Positions 53,106 through 63,799 of a DNA stretch of 64,000 nucleotides are shown here, piece by piece. The notes beneath the pieces were generated by a model. The model saw nothing but the letters and a program-made list of their open reading frames with translations. It did no database searches and had not been told where the DNA came from. The stretch spans positions 868,001-932,000 of the forward strand of contig NZ_LR134269.1 of the NCBI RefSeq assembly GCF_900636385.1, given 5' to 3'. The position numbers were made by a program, and so were the translations under genes. Every line of letters starts with the position of its first letter. Positions within the stretch are counted from its first letter, which is position 1. The stretch comes from Staphylococcus warneri (lineage in GTDB: Bacteria > Bacillota > Bacilli > Staphylococcales > Staphylococcaceae).

Positions 53106-54614
53106 ATGGGAAGTTCAATCGTTTTAAAGTTACTGAAAGTCACTCACTATTATAGAAACAAAAAAACTAAAAAATGGTACTTACCTTTTGGTTACGGCGC
53201 AGAAGACATTGATTTAAATAATATTTCACTACATATATACCAAGGAGAATCTTTAGGTATTATTGGAGAACCAGGTTCATCAAAAAGGCTAATAGGAAGG
53301 TTGTTATCCGGATCTATCGAACCAGATAAAGGTAAATTAGTACAACTGGATCATATATATTATGGAGATATCGAAGATAGACGCATGATTCATCAAACTG
53401 TTAAGGATTATGTCACTCATATCGTTGAACTATTTCCTTATCAAATATCAAATCATAAAGCAGATCAAGTTATACAATATGCTCATGTAAATGAGCAACA
53501 AGTTATTTCTAAAATGTCAAAACAGGAATTTGCGCAATTGTTATTAAGCGTGGCGAGATCATGCAAATCTAACATCATCATTTTAAATCATGTGCTTCAA
53601 TATTTAGATGAAACATTTATGGATAGAGCAGTTGAACTATCTAATGAATACATAGATAATAATCAAACAATGGTCTTCATCGATGATGACATTGATAAAA
53701 TAGAACAAGTAAGTAACTATATTACATGGGTTTCTCATGGTCAAATTCGTATGGAAGGCTCTGTTAATCAAGTTATTCCTACCTTTAAAGAGCATGAAAA
53801 AGATAGAAAAAGTATTGAATCAAAAGAAGAACTTGCATCATTTGATCTCGATTGGAAAAAAAGTAGAACAAGAATGCCAGAAATGACTTATAATTTTAAA
53901 CGAATTGAACGATATAATCATGCGAAACCACCGGTATTCTTGGTAAGATTTTGGACTTTAATGGTTAGCTTTATTTTAGGTTTAGCACTAATGGGCATAT
54001 TTATATTGAATAATTTAGGCATTGTTAACGTACCTGAAAATAACCAAGCTACACTTCAATCACAATCAAAAGATACATATGAGGATAAATTGGCTTACGG
54101 AATTGCATTAAAGGGCAGTAGTAAACTTTCTGGTTCAAGCAATTTAACTTTGCCCAAATACAGTGTCGTGACTATTGATGGTGAAAACAGTAAAAATTAT
54201 CGTGTTGATGTTAGTGGTAAACGTTATACTATAGCTAAGAATCAATTAGAATACTTTAATCCAGCAGGTTTATATGAAAAACATAGTTTTAAAACATTGT
54301 CTCCATTTATTAAATCCAATTACAGTAAATATGTGGATTATTTTAACAGCCATTTACATAAAGACCATGATTCTGTGAAAAAATCACTAGTACCTGAAGA
54401 TGATAATCGTTTTGTGGCTGATATTACATCACAACCGATTAAAATGCTATTTAATGATGAGAATCAATTAAATGGATTTGTCATTCCGATTGTTGATAAA
54501 AGCGAGCTCAAAGATAAGTTTAATATCAAAAAGGATATTTGGATTTGTAAATCAGGAGATGGTTACTTTATTGCTGATTTAAAAGATAATAAATGGATAT
54601 ATATTGAATTGTAG
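53106..54614 (+). CDS. TagH-like ABC protein with degenerate ATPase motifs
   Basis: This 502-residue protein has the layout of TagH, the ATPase of the wall teichoic acid exporter: an ABC domain (about 1-230), one transmembrane helix (about 281-304) and an extracytoplasmic C-terminal domain with a SH3-like segment (about 330-385). All catalytic motifs are altered. Walker A is GEPGSSKR (54-61), lacking the G-K-S/T core. The signature is MSKQE (137-141). Walker B is IIILNHV (157-163), without Asp-Glu. The H-loop position reads IDDD. The fold therefore seems kept while ATP hydrolysis is doubtful. It lies 8 bases before a TagG-like permease gene. A role in envelope polymer handling is inference. 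Confidence 0.75.
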   Translation: MGSSIVLKLLKVTHYYRNKKTKKWYLPFGYGAEDIDLNNISLHIYQGESLGIIGEPGSSKRLIGRLLSGSIEPDKGKLVQLDHIYYGDIEDRRMIHQTVKDYVTHIVELFPYQISNHKADQVIQYAHVNEQQVISKMSKQEFAQLLLSVARSCKSNIIILNHVLQYLDETFMDRAVELSNEYIDNNQTMVFIDDDIDKIEQVSNYITWVSHGQIRMEGSVNQVIPTFKEHEKDRKSIESKEELASFDLDWKKSRTRMPEMTYNFKRIERYNHAKPPVFLVRFWTLMVSFILGLALMGIFILNNLGIVNVPENNQATLQSQSKDTYEDKLAYGIALKGSSKLSGSSNLTLPKYSVVTIDGENSKNYRVDVSGKRYTIAKNQLEYFNPAGLYEKHSFKTLSPFIKSNYSKYVDYFNSHLHKDHDSVKKSLVPEDDNRFVADITSQPIKMLFNDENQLNGFVIPIVDKSELKDKFNIKKDIWICKSGDGYFIADLKDNKWIYIEL

Positions 54615-54622
54615 GTGTAAAC

Positions 54623-55483
54623 ATGATCGATAATATAATATTATATTTTAAAAACTTACCACATCTTTTAACATACACCATAAAAAGGATTAAAAGTTTA
54701 TGGAAGTGGTTTACTTTAAGTTTTATAGTTGGCTTAGTGTTTATTTTAATAGCAGAACTATTTTTTAAATTTACAAATGCTACAGAAGTTATCCATGGCA
54801 TTTGGTTATATAGACTATTAACACTATTTGCATTTATCTTTATCATGCTCACTTTATACGGTTGTTATAGATTATACGCTAAAGATTATTTAATTACGAA
54901 ATCTTTTCATATTACACCAGTAACACCTACTGTAATTACCGCTATAGTTGGAAGTGTAGTTATATTTATACTAATGACTATCATTGCATTATTGAAACCT
55001 ATAAACTATGAAAGTTCATTAATAGCTACGTTATACTTTGTATTTGTTGCTATAGTGCTTATAAGTTTATTGTCAGTGACATTTGGTCTATTGAAAATTC
55101 TTAATTATAAAATTGATAAATATTTCTATATCTTTTGTATAGTAGAATTTTTTATATTACCTATTATCTATATGCCAAAGACACACTTGTCACTTGTAGA
55201 ACATTTATTAATGTTAAATCCTTTATATTATGTGGTTAATGGATTGGCGCAATCAGTGTTATTTGGAAATGTGAGCGTAGCAAACATTCCTTACCACCTA
55301 TACATGGTATGTTTTATTGCGATCATTTCTATTATTAATTTTGCATTGTCACGTTATGTAGCTCATGCGAAATATAGAAATCAAAATATAAAATTACAAA
55401 AAGTAGTTCAATCTAATGATGAGAAAGAAAGCTTAAATGAAATAAATAAAAATGAAAAAGTAGAGACTAATCAAAAGAAATAA
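54623..55483 (+). CDS. ABC-2-type membrane protein, TagG-like
   Basis: This 286-residue membrane protein has about six hydrophobic helices (near 30-50, 68-88, 110-132, 140-165, 172-190 and 235-258) and a Lys/Glu/Asn-rich C-terminal tail. NPLYYVVNGLAQSVLFG is a typical ABC-2/TagG-like pre-helix segment. It follows the TagH-like gene by 8 bases and would form a two-component complex with it. The partner's degenerate ATPase suggests a non-exporting or regulatory complex. A terminator follows. Confidence 0.75.
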   Translation: MIDNIILYFKNLPHLLTYTIKRIKSLWKWFTLSFIVGLVFILIAELFFKFTNATEVIHGIWLYRLLTLFAFIFIMLTLYGCYRLYAKDYLITKSFHITPVTPTVITAIVGSVVIFILMTIIALLKPINYESSLIATLYFVFVAIVLISLLSVTFGLLKILNYKIDKYFYIFCIVEFFILPIIYMPKTHLSLVEHLLMLNPLYYVVNGLAQSVLFGNVSVANIPYHLYMVCFIAIISIINFALSRYVAHAKYRNQNIKLQKVVQSNDEKESLNEINKNEKVETNQKK

Positions 55484-55488
55484 CGAGA

Positions 55489-55542
55489 AAAATAGCCAAG
55501 GACTTGGAGATTGAAGTCATCCAAGTGCCTTGGCTATTTTAT
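55489..55542. terminator. Bidirectional terminator after the TagGH-like pair
   Basis: A stem of about 19 bp with one small bulge (arms 55489-55508 and 55520-55540) encloses an 11-base loop. The right arm ends in TATTTTATTT, and the minus-strand end of the facing gene (55539) lies at its edge. Confidence 0.85.
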
Positions 55543-56516
55543 TTGGCAAATAATTTACGTTGAAGTTTATCTTCGCTAAATACCCATCCAATGTAAGAGT
55601 GATCGATTTCATCTTGTTGAGTTAAATGGGCAATTGCAACAAATGCGTAATGATCGTTATTTAAATATCTCAAGTCCATTAATCTAATTTCAGTAGTACC
55701 ATCTTCTAATGGTGTTGTTTGCCAACGATAAATAGATGAGAAATTTAAAAATGTTCTAATATCTTTATTGTTTTTAACTTTCCATAATAATGAATCAATT
55801 GATAAATGTTGACGTTTGACCTTATCACTAAAAACAATATTTCTACCATAGGATCTACCAACATAATCATGTTCATCTGTTTGAATCGCTATACGCCATT
55901 CCATGAATTTTAATGTAGGAATAACGAAAACTTTAACTGGATTATGTTCTTGTTTTATTTGCTTTAATGCTTGTTTTCTTAAGAATGATTGCATTTTAAA
56001 TCGTACAATGTAGTATATAATGAGTACCCCGATAATTGGGAAAAAGGCTAAGTATGGATGTACACCAAATGTCCATAATGCCACGCCAATACATAAAATA
56101 ATAAATATTATTGGATCGAAAGTATTAATTACACCTAGTTGAATCCACTTATTTGTAATAGGTCTTAATGCTTGTGTACCATAAGAATTAAAGATATCAA
56201 CAAATACATGCAAGAAAACAGCTAATTGAGCCCACATCCATACATGTAAAGGGTTCGTATGGTTAAATATGACAAAAATTAAAAATGTGATTAAAATAGG
56301 CCATAAGATTGTAAATGGTATAGAGTGTGTAATACCTCTATGGTGTGAAATATAAGTTGAATTATCTTTTAGTTTTAATACTGTATCTCCATCAGGTATC
56401 AGTGATCCTGCAATTAATGTTGTAGCGGTTGCCGCAAATGTATCAGACATAGCAGGATCTTGTGTTGCAAGTGCTGTAAGACCAACACCAATCACGATAT
56501 GCGTGGCTGTATCCAT
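55539..56516 (-). CDS. Metal-dependent hydrolase, YfhP/YdjM membrane family
   Basis: This 325-residue protein has an N-terminal DUF457-like domain of about four to five transmembrane helices (1-175) with conserved His and Asp: MDTATHIVIG, GSLIPDGDTV, SHHRGITHS and FLHVFVDIFNSYGT. These are the presumed metal ligands. A soluble C-terminal region (180-325) follows. It matches the YfhP group, often found near mutY and recX in Bacillales as here. The substrate is unknown; some relatives are linked to lipid or SOS functions. Confidence 0.85.
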   Translation of the reverse strand: MDTATHIVIGVGLTALATQDPAMSDTFAATATTLIAGSLIPDGDTVLKLKDNSTYISHHRGITHSIPFTILWPILITFLIFVIFNHTNPLHVWMWAQLAVFLHVFVDIFNSYGTQALRPITNKWIQLGVINTFDPIIFIILCIGVALWTFGVHPYLAFFPIIGVLIIYYIVRFKMQSFLRKQALKQIKQEHNPVKVFVIPTLKFMEWRIAIQTDEHDYVGRSYGRNIVFSDKVKRQHLSIDSLLWKVKNNKDIRTFLNFSSIYRWQTTPLEDGTTEIRLMDLRYLNNDHYAFVAIAHLTQQDEIDHSYIGWVFSEDKLQRKLFAK

Positions 56517-56667
56517 ATATGTTCACTCATTTCGTCTTAATTTATAATATATTATAATCTAAAAGTTGGAATAACAAAATCAACTCACATTACTTTATAT
56601 AACATGTATGTAAAATAGCCATTGTGCTTAATTTAAAACATCATAAATGTTGTAGGAAGGGAAATAT

Positions 56668-57711
56668 ATGTATTTAGAAGACAATTTTAAAAATAATATA
56701 ATGCAATGGTTTAATCAAAATCAACGCTCTATGCCTTGGCGTGAAACGACGAATCCATATTATATATGGTTAAGCGAAGTCATGTTGCAACAAACTCAAG
56801 TTAAAACAGTTATTGATTATTATGATAGATTTATACAACGCTTCCCTACTATTGCTGATTTAAGTGAGGCACATGAAGATGAAGTACTCAAATATTGGGA
56901 AGGGTTAGGATACTATAGTCGTGCGCGAAACTTTCATCATGCGATTAAAGAAGTTCAACATGATTATCAAGGTATTGTGCCATCGGATCCTGAACATTTT
57001 AAATCTTTAAAAGGCGTTGGCCCCTATACACAAGCAGCGGTTATGAGTATTGCATTTGACCATCCACTCCCTACCGTTGACGGCAATGTATTTAGAGTAT
57101 GGTCTAGACTGAATAATGACAGTAGAGATATAAAACTACAATCTACTCGTAAAGCATATGAACAAGAATTACTACCATATGTACAAGAAGAAGCTGGTAC
57201 ATTTAACCAATCTATGATGGAACTAGGTGCTTTAATTTGTACACCTAAAAATCCGCTTTGCATGTTTTGTCCAGTACAAGAAAATTGTGAAGCATATGAT
57301 AAAGGAACTGTATTAGATTTACCAGTTAAAACTAAGACTGTTAAAAAGAAAACGATTGAGCAAAGTGTTTTTCTAATTCGTAATAGTCGTGGTGAATATT
57401 TATTAGAAAAAAGACAAGAAAGATTATTAAATGGTATGTGGGAATTTCCAATGTTTGAAACAGCCCATGCGATTGACCAAATATCAAAGCAATTAAATCA
57501 CCAGATTGAGCCTTTATCTGAACCTATTTTTAAATTAAAACATCAATTCACACATTTAATATGGCATATTAAGGTGTATAGTGTACCAGAGGAACTTGAG
57601 ATTGAATCAGTATCTCTACCTGATCATATGATATGGTTCGATTTAGAACAACGTGATCAATTTACTTTTCCAGTACCTATGGCTAAGATTTATCAATTTA
57701 TTGAAGGGTAA
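56668..57711 (+). CDS. mutY: A/G-specific adenine glycosylase
   Basis: This 347-residue base-excision enzyme removes adenine paired with 8-oxoguanine. It has the catalytic Glu in LSEVMLQQTQVKTVIDYY (near residue 37), HhH motif LKGVGPYTQAAV with the following Asp in LPTVDGNVFRV, and four [4Fe-4S] cysteines in CTPKNPLCMFCPVQENC. The C-terminal NUDIX-like domain (about 225-345) for oxoG recognition is present. AGGAAGGG precedes the ATG. Confidence 0.95.
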   Translation: MYLEDNFKNNIMQWFNQNQRSMPWRETTNPYYIWLSEVMLQQTQVKTVIDYYDRFIQRFPTIADLSEAHEDEVLKYWEGLGYYSRARNFHHAIKEVQHDYQGIVPSDPEHFKSLKGVGPYTQAAVMSIAFDHPLPTVDGNVFRVWSRLNNDSRDIKLQSTRKAYEQELLPYVQEEAGTFNQSMMELGALICTPKNPLCMFCPVQENCEAYDKGTVLDLPVKTKTVKKKTIEQSVFLIRNSRGEYLLEKRQERLLNGMWEFPMFETAHAIDQISKQLNHQIEPLSEPIFKLKHQFTHLIWHIKVYSVPEELEIESVSLPDHMIWFDLEQRDQFTFPVPMAKIYQFIEG

Positions 57712-57788
57712 CTATAGAAAAATAAATGAATTTAAAGCATAAATTTAATTGCATCAAAGTTCAGAAGTACTTTATAAATATGATATAA

Positions 57789-58367
<579 letters not shown>

Positions 58368-58388
58368 GCAAATAAGATGTAAAACATA

Positions 58389-58460
58389 TAGAGATGGTTT
58401 ATATTATTCCATGTTGCATTGGATTATTTAAAAAGATAATTTGATATGAACCAATCTCTA
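58389..58460 (+). other. Long hairpin after ntdp
   Basis: A stem of about 16 bp with one bulge (TAGAGAT-GGTTTATAT against ATATGAACC-A-ATCTCTA) closes a loop of about 38 bases. No T-run follows, so a classical terminator is unlikely. It is adjacent to the nested hairpin at 58493-58612. Confidence 0.5.
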
Positions 58461-58492
58461 TCAACATAGCTAAACTTGATAATCATATCATT

Positions 58493-58612
58493 CAGAGGTT
58501 GAGATATGTAAGTAAATTACCGTAGAATAACATTCATTAACTATTTTTCTAATTATTAGTGATAGTTGCGATGAGTTGTTATTCAAAAAGTATTTACCGT
58601 ATCCAACCTCTG
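58493..58612 (+). other. Nested inverted repeats in the leader of the Sav1866-type gene
   Basis: Three stems nest symmetrically. The outer pairs CAGAGGTTGAGATA (58493-58506) with TATCCAACCTCTG (58600-58612), one bulge. The middle pairs GAATAAC (58525-58531) with GTTATTC (58578-58584). The inner pairs AACTAT (58539-58544) with ATAGTT (58562-58567). TTACCGTA occurs twice, once in each half. The structure ends 50 bases before the ABC exporter start. It could be a structured mRNA leader or a separate RNA. There is no T-run, so simple termination is unlikely. Confidence 0.5.
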
Positions 58613-58662
58613 TTCCATTTTAAATAAATCAAAATCAAATAAAAGTGGGGGGATTACAACAA

Positions 58663-60399
58663 ATGATTAGACGATATTTAGAATTTGTAAAACCATACAA
58701 ATATCGAATCATTGCTACTATTATTGTTGGTATTATTAAATTCGGTATACCGATGTTAATTCCATTACTTATAAAATATGCGATTGATGGTGTTATTAAC
58801 AATCACTCCCTAAGCGCTAGTGAAAAATATTCACATTTAGCAATTGCCATAGGTATAGCTTTATTTATCTTTTTAATTGTAAGGCCACCAATTGAATTTA
58901 TAAGACAATATTTAGCACAATGGACAAGTAATAAAATTTTATATGATATTCGTAAACAGTTATACAATCATTTACAAGCATTAAGTGCTCGATTTTATGC
59001 CAACAATCAAGTTGGACAAGTGATATCACGAGTAATTAATGACGTGGAACAAACTAAAGATTTTATCTTAACAGGTCTTATGAACATTTGGTTAGATTGT
59101 ATTACAATTATTATTGCTTTAACGATTATGTTCTTCCTTGATGTTAAATTAACATTTGCAGCAATATTTATATTCCCATTTTATATTTTAACTGTATATT
59201 TCTTCTTTGGAAGATTAAGAAAGTTAACTAGAGTTAGATCTCAAGCATTAGCAGAAGTGCAAGGTTTTTTACATGAACGTGTTCAAGGTATGTCTGTTAT
59301 CAAAAGCTTCGCTATTGAAGACAATGAAGCACAAAATTTTGATAACCGAAATCAAAACTTTTTACAAAAAGCCTTCAAACATACAAGATGGAATGCATAT
59401 TCATTTGCAGCAATTAACACTGTAACTGATATAGGTCCAATAATAGTAATTGGTGTAGGTGCGTATTTAGCTATTAGTGGATCTATTACAGTAGGTACCT
59501 TAGCCGCATTTGTTGGATATCTTGAACAATTGTTTGGACCTTTAAGACGTTTAGTTTCATCATTTACTACACTTACACAAAGTTTCGCTTCAATGGATCG
59601 TGTATTTCAATTAATTGATGAAGATTATGACATTAAAAACGGTGTAGGTGCACAACCTATAGAGATTAAACAAGGTCAAATCGAATTAAAACATGTAAGT
59701 TTCAAATATAATGAGAATGAACAAGAAGTTTTAAAAGATATTAATCTTACAATAAATAAAGGAGAAACAGTTGCTTTTGTAGGAATGAGTGGTGGAGGAA
59801 AATCTACCTTAATCAATTTAATACCAAGATTTTATGACGTTACTGATGGTGAAATACTAGTTGATCAACATAATATTAAAGACTTCTTAACAGGTAGCCT
59901 TAGAAATCAAATTGGTTTAGTTCAACAAGATAATATATTATTTTCTGACACTGTAAAAGAAAATATTTTATTAGGTCGACCTGATGCGACAGATGAAGAA
60001 GTTGTTGAAGCGGCTAAAATGGCCAATGCTCATGATTTTATTATGAATTTACAAGATGGATATGACACTGAAGTAGGGGAACGCGGTGTCAAATTATCAG
60101 GTGGGCAAAAACAAAGACTATCAATAGCACGAATTTTCTTAAATAATCCTCCAATACTAATATTAGACGAAGCAACAAGTGCATTAGATTTAGAAAGTGA
60201 AGCGATTATTCAAGAAGCACTTGATGTGTTAAGTAAAGATCGTACTACTTTAATCGTGGCACACCGATTATCAACAATCACACATGCAGATAAGATTGTA
60301 GTGATGCAAAATGGACAAATTGTCGAAACGGGCACTCATCAAGAATTAATCGATAAAAAAGGTGCATATGAACACTTATACAGTATTCAAAATTTATAA
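58663..60399 (+). CDS. Sav1866-type multidrug ABC exporter
   Basis: This 578-residue half-transporter has six transmembrane helices (about 1-320) and a nucleotide-binding domain (about 335-578). It closely resembles Sav1866, the S. aureus exporter of known structure. Walker A is GMSGGGKST, the Q-loop is [10 protein letters not shown], the signature is LSGGQ, Walker B is [12 protein letters not shown], and the H-loop is IVAHRLST. It acts as a homodimer to expel amphipathic compounds. I chose the ATG at 58663, about 10 bases after GGGGGG, because the in-frame start at 58645 lacks support. A structured leader precedes it. Confidence 0.93.
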   Translation: MIRRYLEFVKPYKYRIIATIIVGIIKFGIPMLIPLLIKYAIDGVINNHSLSASEKYSHLAIAIGIALFIFLIVRPPIEFIRQYLAQWTSNKILYDIRKQLYNHLQALSARFYANNQVGQVISRVINDVEQTKDFILTGLMNIWLDCITIIIALTIMFFLDVKLTFAAIFIFPFYILTVYFFFGRLRKLTRVRSQALAEVQGFLHERVQGMSVIKSFAIEDNEAQNFDNRNQNFLQKAFKHTRWNAYSFAAINTVTDIGPIIVIGVGAYLAISGSITVGTLAAFVGYLEQLFGPLRRLVSSFTTLTQSFASMDRVFQLIDEDYDIKNGVGAQPIEIKQGQIELKHVSFKYNENEQEVLKDINLTINKGETVAFVGMSGGGKSTLINLIPRFYDVTDGEILVDQHNIKDFLTGSLRNQIGLVQQDNILFSDTVKENILLGRPDATDEEVVEAAKMANAHDFIMNLQDGYDTEVGERGVKLSGGQKQRLSIARIFLNNPPILILDEATSALDLESEAIIQEALDVLSKDRTTLIVAHRLSTITHADKIVVMQNGQIVETGTHQELIDKKGAYEHLYSIQNL

Positions 60400-60407
60400 A
60401 TATGACA

Positions 60408-60450
60408 AAGAAGAGCTTAAAGCATTTTAGTGCCTTAAGCTCTTCTTTCT
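60408..60450. terminator. Bidirectional terminator after the ABC exporter
   Basis: A perfect 13-bp stem (AAGAAGAGCTTAA and its complement) is extended inward by GCA/TGC and has a short loop. TTCTTTCT follows on the plus strand; the convergent gene ends at 60489. Confidence 0.8.
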
Positions 60451-60488
60451 GTTTGAATTGGATATTTATTGCTAACATTCATTGAGGT

Positions 60489-61583
60489 TTATAAATCAAA
60501 ATCTTCATCAGCGATATCAATATCAGAATCTGAACGGTGATATGTGAAGAAACTAATACGTAAACGATCTAAATGTTCTAAATGATATCGATACTCTTCA
60601 ATAGCTGCGATGATTTGCATAATATTGGCATAGGAATAAAGCGTTTGATATGGATTATGGATTAATTCATTTTGAAAGGCATCCATTAAATCTTTCTTTT
60701 GTGGATTATCAACTTCATATTGAAATTGAGCCACATTATATTTTGCTTTTTTAGATAAACTTTTTAAAATTTGTTCATGGAAAGCAATAAGTGAATCCAA
60801 TTCTAATTTAATCTGTAATAATAATTGATTATTTAGTTGATGTAAGTCATTTTGATAACGTGACATTCTATTTAACACTTCATAAGCTAATCTAGTCGTT
60901 CTTACTACTTCTTTGAATAAAATTTTCTTTCGATATTGTGCGTGGATATGCTTTTTAAATAGTGGTCTTTCTTCGTGATAAAAATTATAAATCTGCTCTA
61001 GTTTATTGATCCTAGTATTGAGTTGATCGCCATCTTGTTTAATATTATGAAATTCGGATGTATCATTTAATACGAGTTTAAACCATACAAATATATCAGA
61101 CGAAATGTTAGCAGAATTATAATAGATTTTCGTTTCGAATTTAGGGGGCAAGAATAACAAGTTCACAATTGAAGAACTTAGTACACCAATCATCACTAAA
61201 ACAAATCTAAAGAAAGCGGCAACATAGAAAGACCCTGTATGTTGTCCCATAATGATTAATGCAGTTACACTTGCTAATGTAGCAACATGGGCTAAGTTAA
61301 ATCTGAATAAAATTGCAATTAATAATATAACTGTGACACCCATAATAATGAAATTATCACTAAAGATCGTCACCATAGTGACAGCCAATAACGCACCAAT
61401 AATGTTACCTATAGCTTGGTCTGAAACTGTTTTTATCGACTTATAGACACTGGGTTGCATTGCAACAACAGCACTGACGCCGGCTAATGATTTAAGACCA
61501 ACATTATCAGGTAGTAAAGAAGCGATAGACATAGCTAATATAATTGCTATACCAGTTTTTAAAATCCGAGCTCCAAGTCTCAA
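60489..61583 (-). CDS. Aromatic acid exporter family protein (ArAE type), second paralog
   Basis: This 364-residue membrane protein opens with GARILKTGIAIILAMSIAS and has about five hydrophobic helices (8-150), then FLPPKFETKIYYNSAN. A long, coiled-coil-rich cytoplasmic part and an acidic C-terminus (DSDIDIADEDFDL) follow. The first 150 residues are alignable with the protein at 39178-40164 (GARxxKTGxA, AMQPSVYKSIK versus [11 protein letters not shown], LPPKxxxxxY). The TTG start at 61583 has AAAGGAG 8 bases upstream. The transported compound is unknown. Confidence 0.8.
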   Translation of the reverse strand: MRLGARILKTGIAIILAMSIASLLPDNVGLKSLAGVSAVVAMQPSVYKSIKTVSDQAIGNIIGALLAVTMVTIFSDNFIIMGVTVILLIAILFRFNLAHVATLASVTALIIMGQHTGSFYVAAFFRFVLVMIGVLSSSIVNLLFLPPKFETKIYYNSANISSDIFVWFKLVLNDTSEFHNIKQDGDQLNTRINKLEQIYNFYHEERPLFKKHIHAQYRKKILFKEVVRTTRLAYEVLNRMSRYQNDLHQLNNQLLLQIKLELDSLIAFHEQILKSLSKKAKYNVAQFQYEVDNPQKKDLMDAFQNELIHNPYQTLYSYANIMQIIAAIEEYRYHLEHLDRLRISFFTYHRSDSDIDIADEDFDL

Positions 61584-61969
61584 AAATAGCGCTCCTTTTA
61601 AGTTTTATTGAATATAATAATAAATTCGTATTCATTATTGTTATACACTGACTGACAATAAATTTCAAGTGAATATGAGCATTACTCATGACAATTAAAT
61701 TGCATTAACTATGGCGTTTATTTTAATAAATAGAGTAGTTTAATAATAAGAGGTAAGGTAGCCAATACTTAACATGCTATAAATATAAAATTTCATAAAT
61801 AGAAAATGTGATTTATTTTCAATTAGACATAGTCTAACAAACCGAAATTATAATGCTTTATATAAATAAAATCCAAGACAAAGTTTATGTCTTGGATTAA
61901 TTAACGGCATCCCCAAAGCAGGATTATAGGTAAGGACTCTTTTATCACAGCCGCTTGAATAACTAAAAA
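61584..61969. other. Intergenic region between the exporter-like gene and gsaB
   Basis: Bases 61584-61858 are AT-rich with no supported open frame; the promoter of the exporter-like gene should lie near 61600-61680. Bases 61898-61968 are a more GC-rich stretch that would form the 3' untranslated part of the gsaB transcript, between its stop codon and terminator. I cannot assign that segment a function. Confidence 0.45.
61859..61897 (-). terminator. Terminator of gsaB
   Basis: A perfect 10-bp stem (ATCCAAGACA and its complement) with a 7-base loop is followed on the minus strand by TTTATTTATAT. It lies 72 bases beyond the gsaB stop. Confidence 0.7.
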
Positions 61970-63259
61970 TTATTTCATTTGACTAAACGCATAATCAGCT
62001 GCTTTAAGTGTTTGATCAATGTCTTCTTCAGTATGTTCTGTAGTTAAGAACCAAGCTTCGAATTTAGAAGGAGCTAAATTAATACCTTGATTAAGCATTA
62101 ATTTAAAGAATTTTGCAAAAGCCTCACCATCAGAATTCTCTACTTGTTCATAATGGGTAATCTTTTCATCAGTAAAGTACAATGTGAGAGAACCGTATAT
62201 ACGATTAATTGTTGCGGTGATTTGATGTTTTTCAATTAATTGTAATAGACCGTCTTCTAATCGTTTCCCTAGTTTATCTAATTTCTCATAAACACCGTCT
62301 TGTTCTAAAACTTCAAGTAAAGCAATACCTGCTTTCATTGATAATGGGTTACCAGCCATAGTACCTGCTTGATAAGCTGGCCCAAGTGGCGCTACATGTT
62401 CCATTATATCTTGTCGGCCGCCATAACCTCCGATTGGTAAACCACCACCTACAATTTTACCAAAAGCAGTTAAATCAGGGATGACACCAAGTAAGTCTTG
62501 AGCAGCACCATAATGAAATCTGAACGCTGTAATGATTTCATCATAAATGACTAAACTATTGTTTTCGTGAGTAATACGATTAACTTCTTCTAAAAATCCT
62601 GGTTCTGGCATTACCATACCAAAGTTACCTACTATAGGCTCTACTAAAACGGCAGCAACGTCGTCACCCCAGTGATTAATTGCCTCTTTGTATGATTCAA
62701 TATCGTTAAATGGTACAGTAATCACTTCTTTAGCAACGCTTTCTGGGACACCTGCAGAATCAGGGGAGCCAAGTTGTGAAGGACCACTACCAGCGGCAAC
62801 TAGTACTAAATCCGAATGTCCATGATATGAACCGGCAAATTTAATGATTTTATTACGTTTAGTATAGGCACGTGCAACTCTTATAGTAGTCATAACAGCT
62901 TCAGTACCAGAGTTTACAAATCTAATTTTTTCAAGAGAAGGAATGGCCTCTCGCAATTTCTTACTAAATTCAATTTCTAATTCAGTAGGTGTTCCATATA
63001 ATACACCTTTAGCAGCTTGTTCTTGAATTGCTTTTGTAATGTGAGGATGCGCGTGACCAGTAATGATAGGACCATATGCTTGTAAATAGTCTATAAATTT
63101 GTTGCCATCTACATCATATAAATAAGCCCCTTTACCTTCTTTCATTACTACTGGTGCTCCACCACCAACTGCTTTATAAGAACGAGATGGAGAGTTTACG
63201 CCACCTAAAATATATTCATTCGATAATTCCTGAAGTCGTTCACTTTCAGTAAAGTTCAT
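61970..63259 (-). CDS. gsaB: Glutamate-1-semialdehyde 2,1-aminomutase 2
   Basis: This 429-residue PLP enzyme converts glutamate-1-semialdehyde to 5-aminolevulinate for heme. It shows [15 protein letters not shown] near the start, [16 protein letters not shown], and the PLP lysine in [16 protein letters not shown] (near residue 267). Staphylococci have a first copy, hemL, in the hemAXCDBL operon. The position next to bcp marks this as the second copy (gsaB/hemL2). GAGGTTG precedes the ATG. The division of labour between the two copies is unclear. Confidence 0.9.
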   Translation of the reverse strand: MNFTESERLQELSNEYILGGVNSPSRSYKAVGGGAPVVMKEGKGAYLYDVDGNKFIDYLQAYGPIITGHAHPHITKAIQEQAAKGVLYGTPTELEIEFSKKLREAIPSLEKIRFVNSGTEAVMTTIRVARAYTKRNKIIKFAGSYHGHSDLVLVAAGSGPSQLGSPDSAGVPESVAKEVITVPFNDIESYKEAINHWGDDVAAVLVEPIVGNFGMVMPEPGFLEEVNRITHENNSLVIYDEIITAFRFHYGAAQDLLGVIPDLTAFGKIVGGGLPIGGYGGRQDIMEHVAPLGPAYQAGTMAGNPLSMKAGIALLEVLEQDGVYEKLDKLGKRLEDGLLQLIEKHQITATINRIYGSLTLYFTDEKITHYEQVENSDGEAFAKFFKLMLNQGINLAPSKFEAWFLTTEHTEEDIDQTLKAADYAFSQMK

Positions 63260-63338
63260 ATTATCAACCTCTTTTAATTTAATATTGTCGTTTATTATCG
63301 TATCATAAAATTAACATAATGAAGAAACAGGTGATTAA

Positions 63339-63794
63339 ATGTTAAAAAAAGGTGATCAATTCCCAGAATTTTCATTAGAAAATCAAAATGGAGAACGCAT
63401 TACTAATGAAACGATAAAAGGTCAAGTGACAATATTATATTTCTATCCTAGAGATAATACACCAACTTGTACTACAGAAGCTTGTGATTTTCGAGATAAT
63501 ATCGAAATGTTTAATGATTTGAATGTGAATATCTATGGTGTGAGTGGTGATTCTAAGAAAAAGCATCAAAATTTTATAGAGAAACATAAGCTTAACTTTG
63601 ATTTACTCGTAGATCAAGACTATCAACTTTCCAATGAAGTCGGTGTATATCAATTGAAAAAATCATTCGGTAAAGAAAGCATGGGCATAGTTCGAACAAC
63701 GTTTGTTATAGATGAGCAGGGCATAGTTAAAGATGTTATTGAAAAAGTAAAAGTTAAGACCCAAATTGAAGAACTAAAAAACATTTTGGAGTGA
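63339..63794 (+). CDS. bcp: Thioredoxin-dependent thiol peroxidase (Bcp/PrxQ)
   Basis: This 151-residue peroxiredoxin reduces hydrogen and organic peroxides. The peroxidatic Cys44 and resolving Cys49 are in NTPTCTTEACDFRD, the C-x4-C spacing of the alpha-type PrxQ group. The catalytic Arg is in SMGIVRTTFVID. AACAGGTG precedes the ATG. It is divergent from gsaB and lies 5 bases before the dehydrogenase gene, so the two are probably cotranscribed. Confidence 0.93.
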   Translation: MLKKGDQFPEFSLENQNGERITNETIKGQVTILYFYPRDNTPTCTTEACDFRDNIEMFNDLNVNIYGVSGDSKKKHQNFIEKHKLNFDLLVDQDYQLSNEVGVYQLKKSFGKESMGIVRTTFVIDEQGIVKDVIEKVKVKTQIEELKNILE

Positions 63795-63799
63795 TATTG

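Noticed and set aside
54568..54852. 94-residue minus-strand open frame across the TagH-like/TagG-like junction
   Set aside because: It is antisense to two well-supported genes with no initiation signal.
63280..63335. AT-rich inverted repeat TTATTATCGTATCATAA as a PerR box for bcp
   Set aside because: The two halves are spaced by three bases, not one as in the PerR consensus, and the match is poor.
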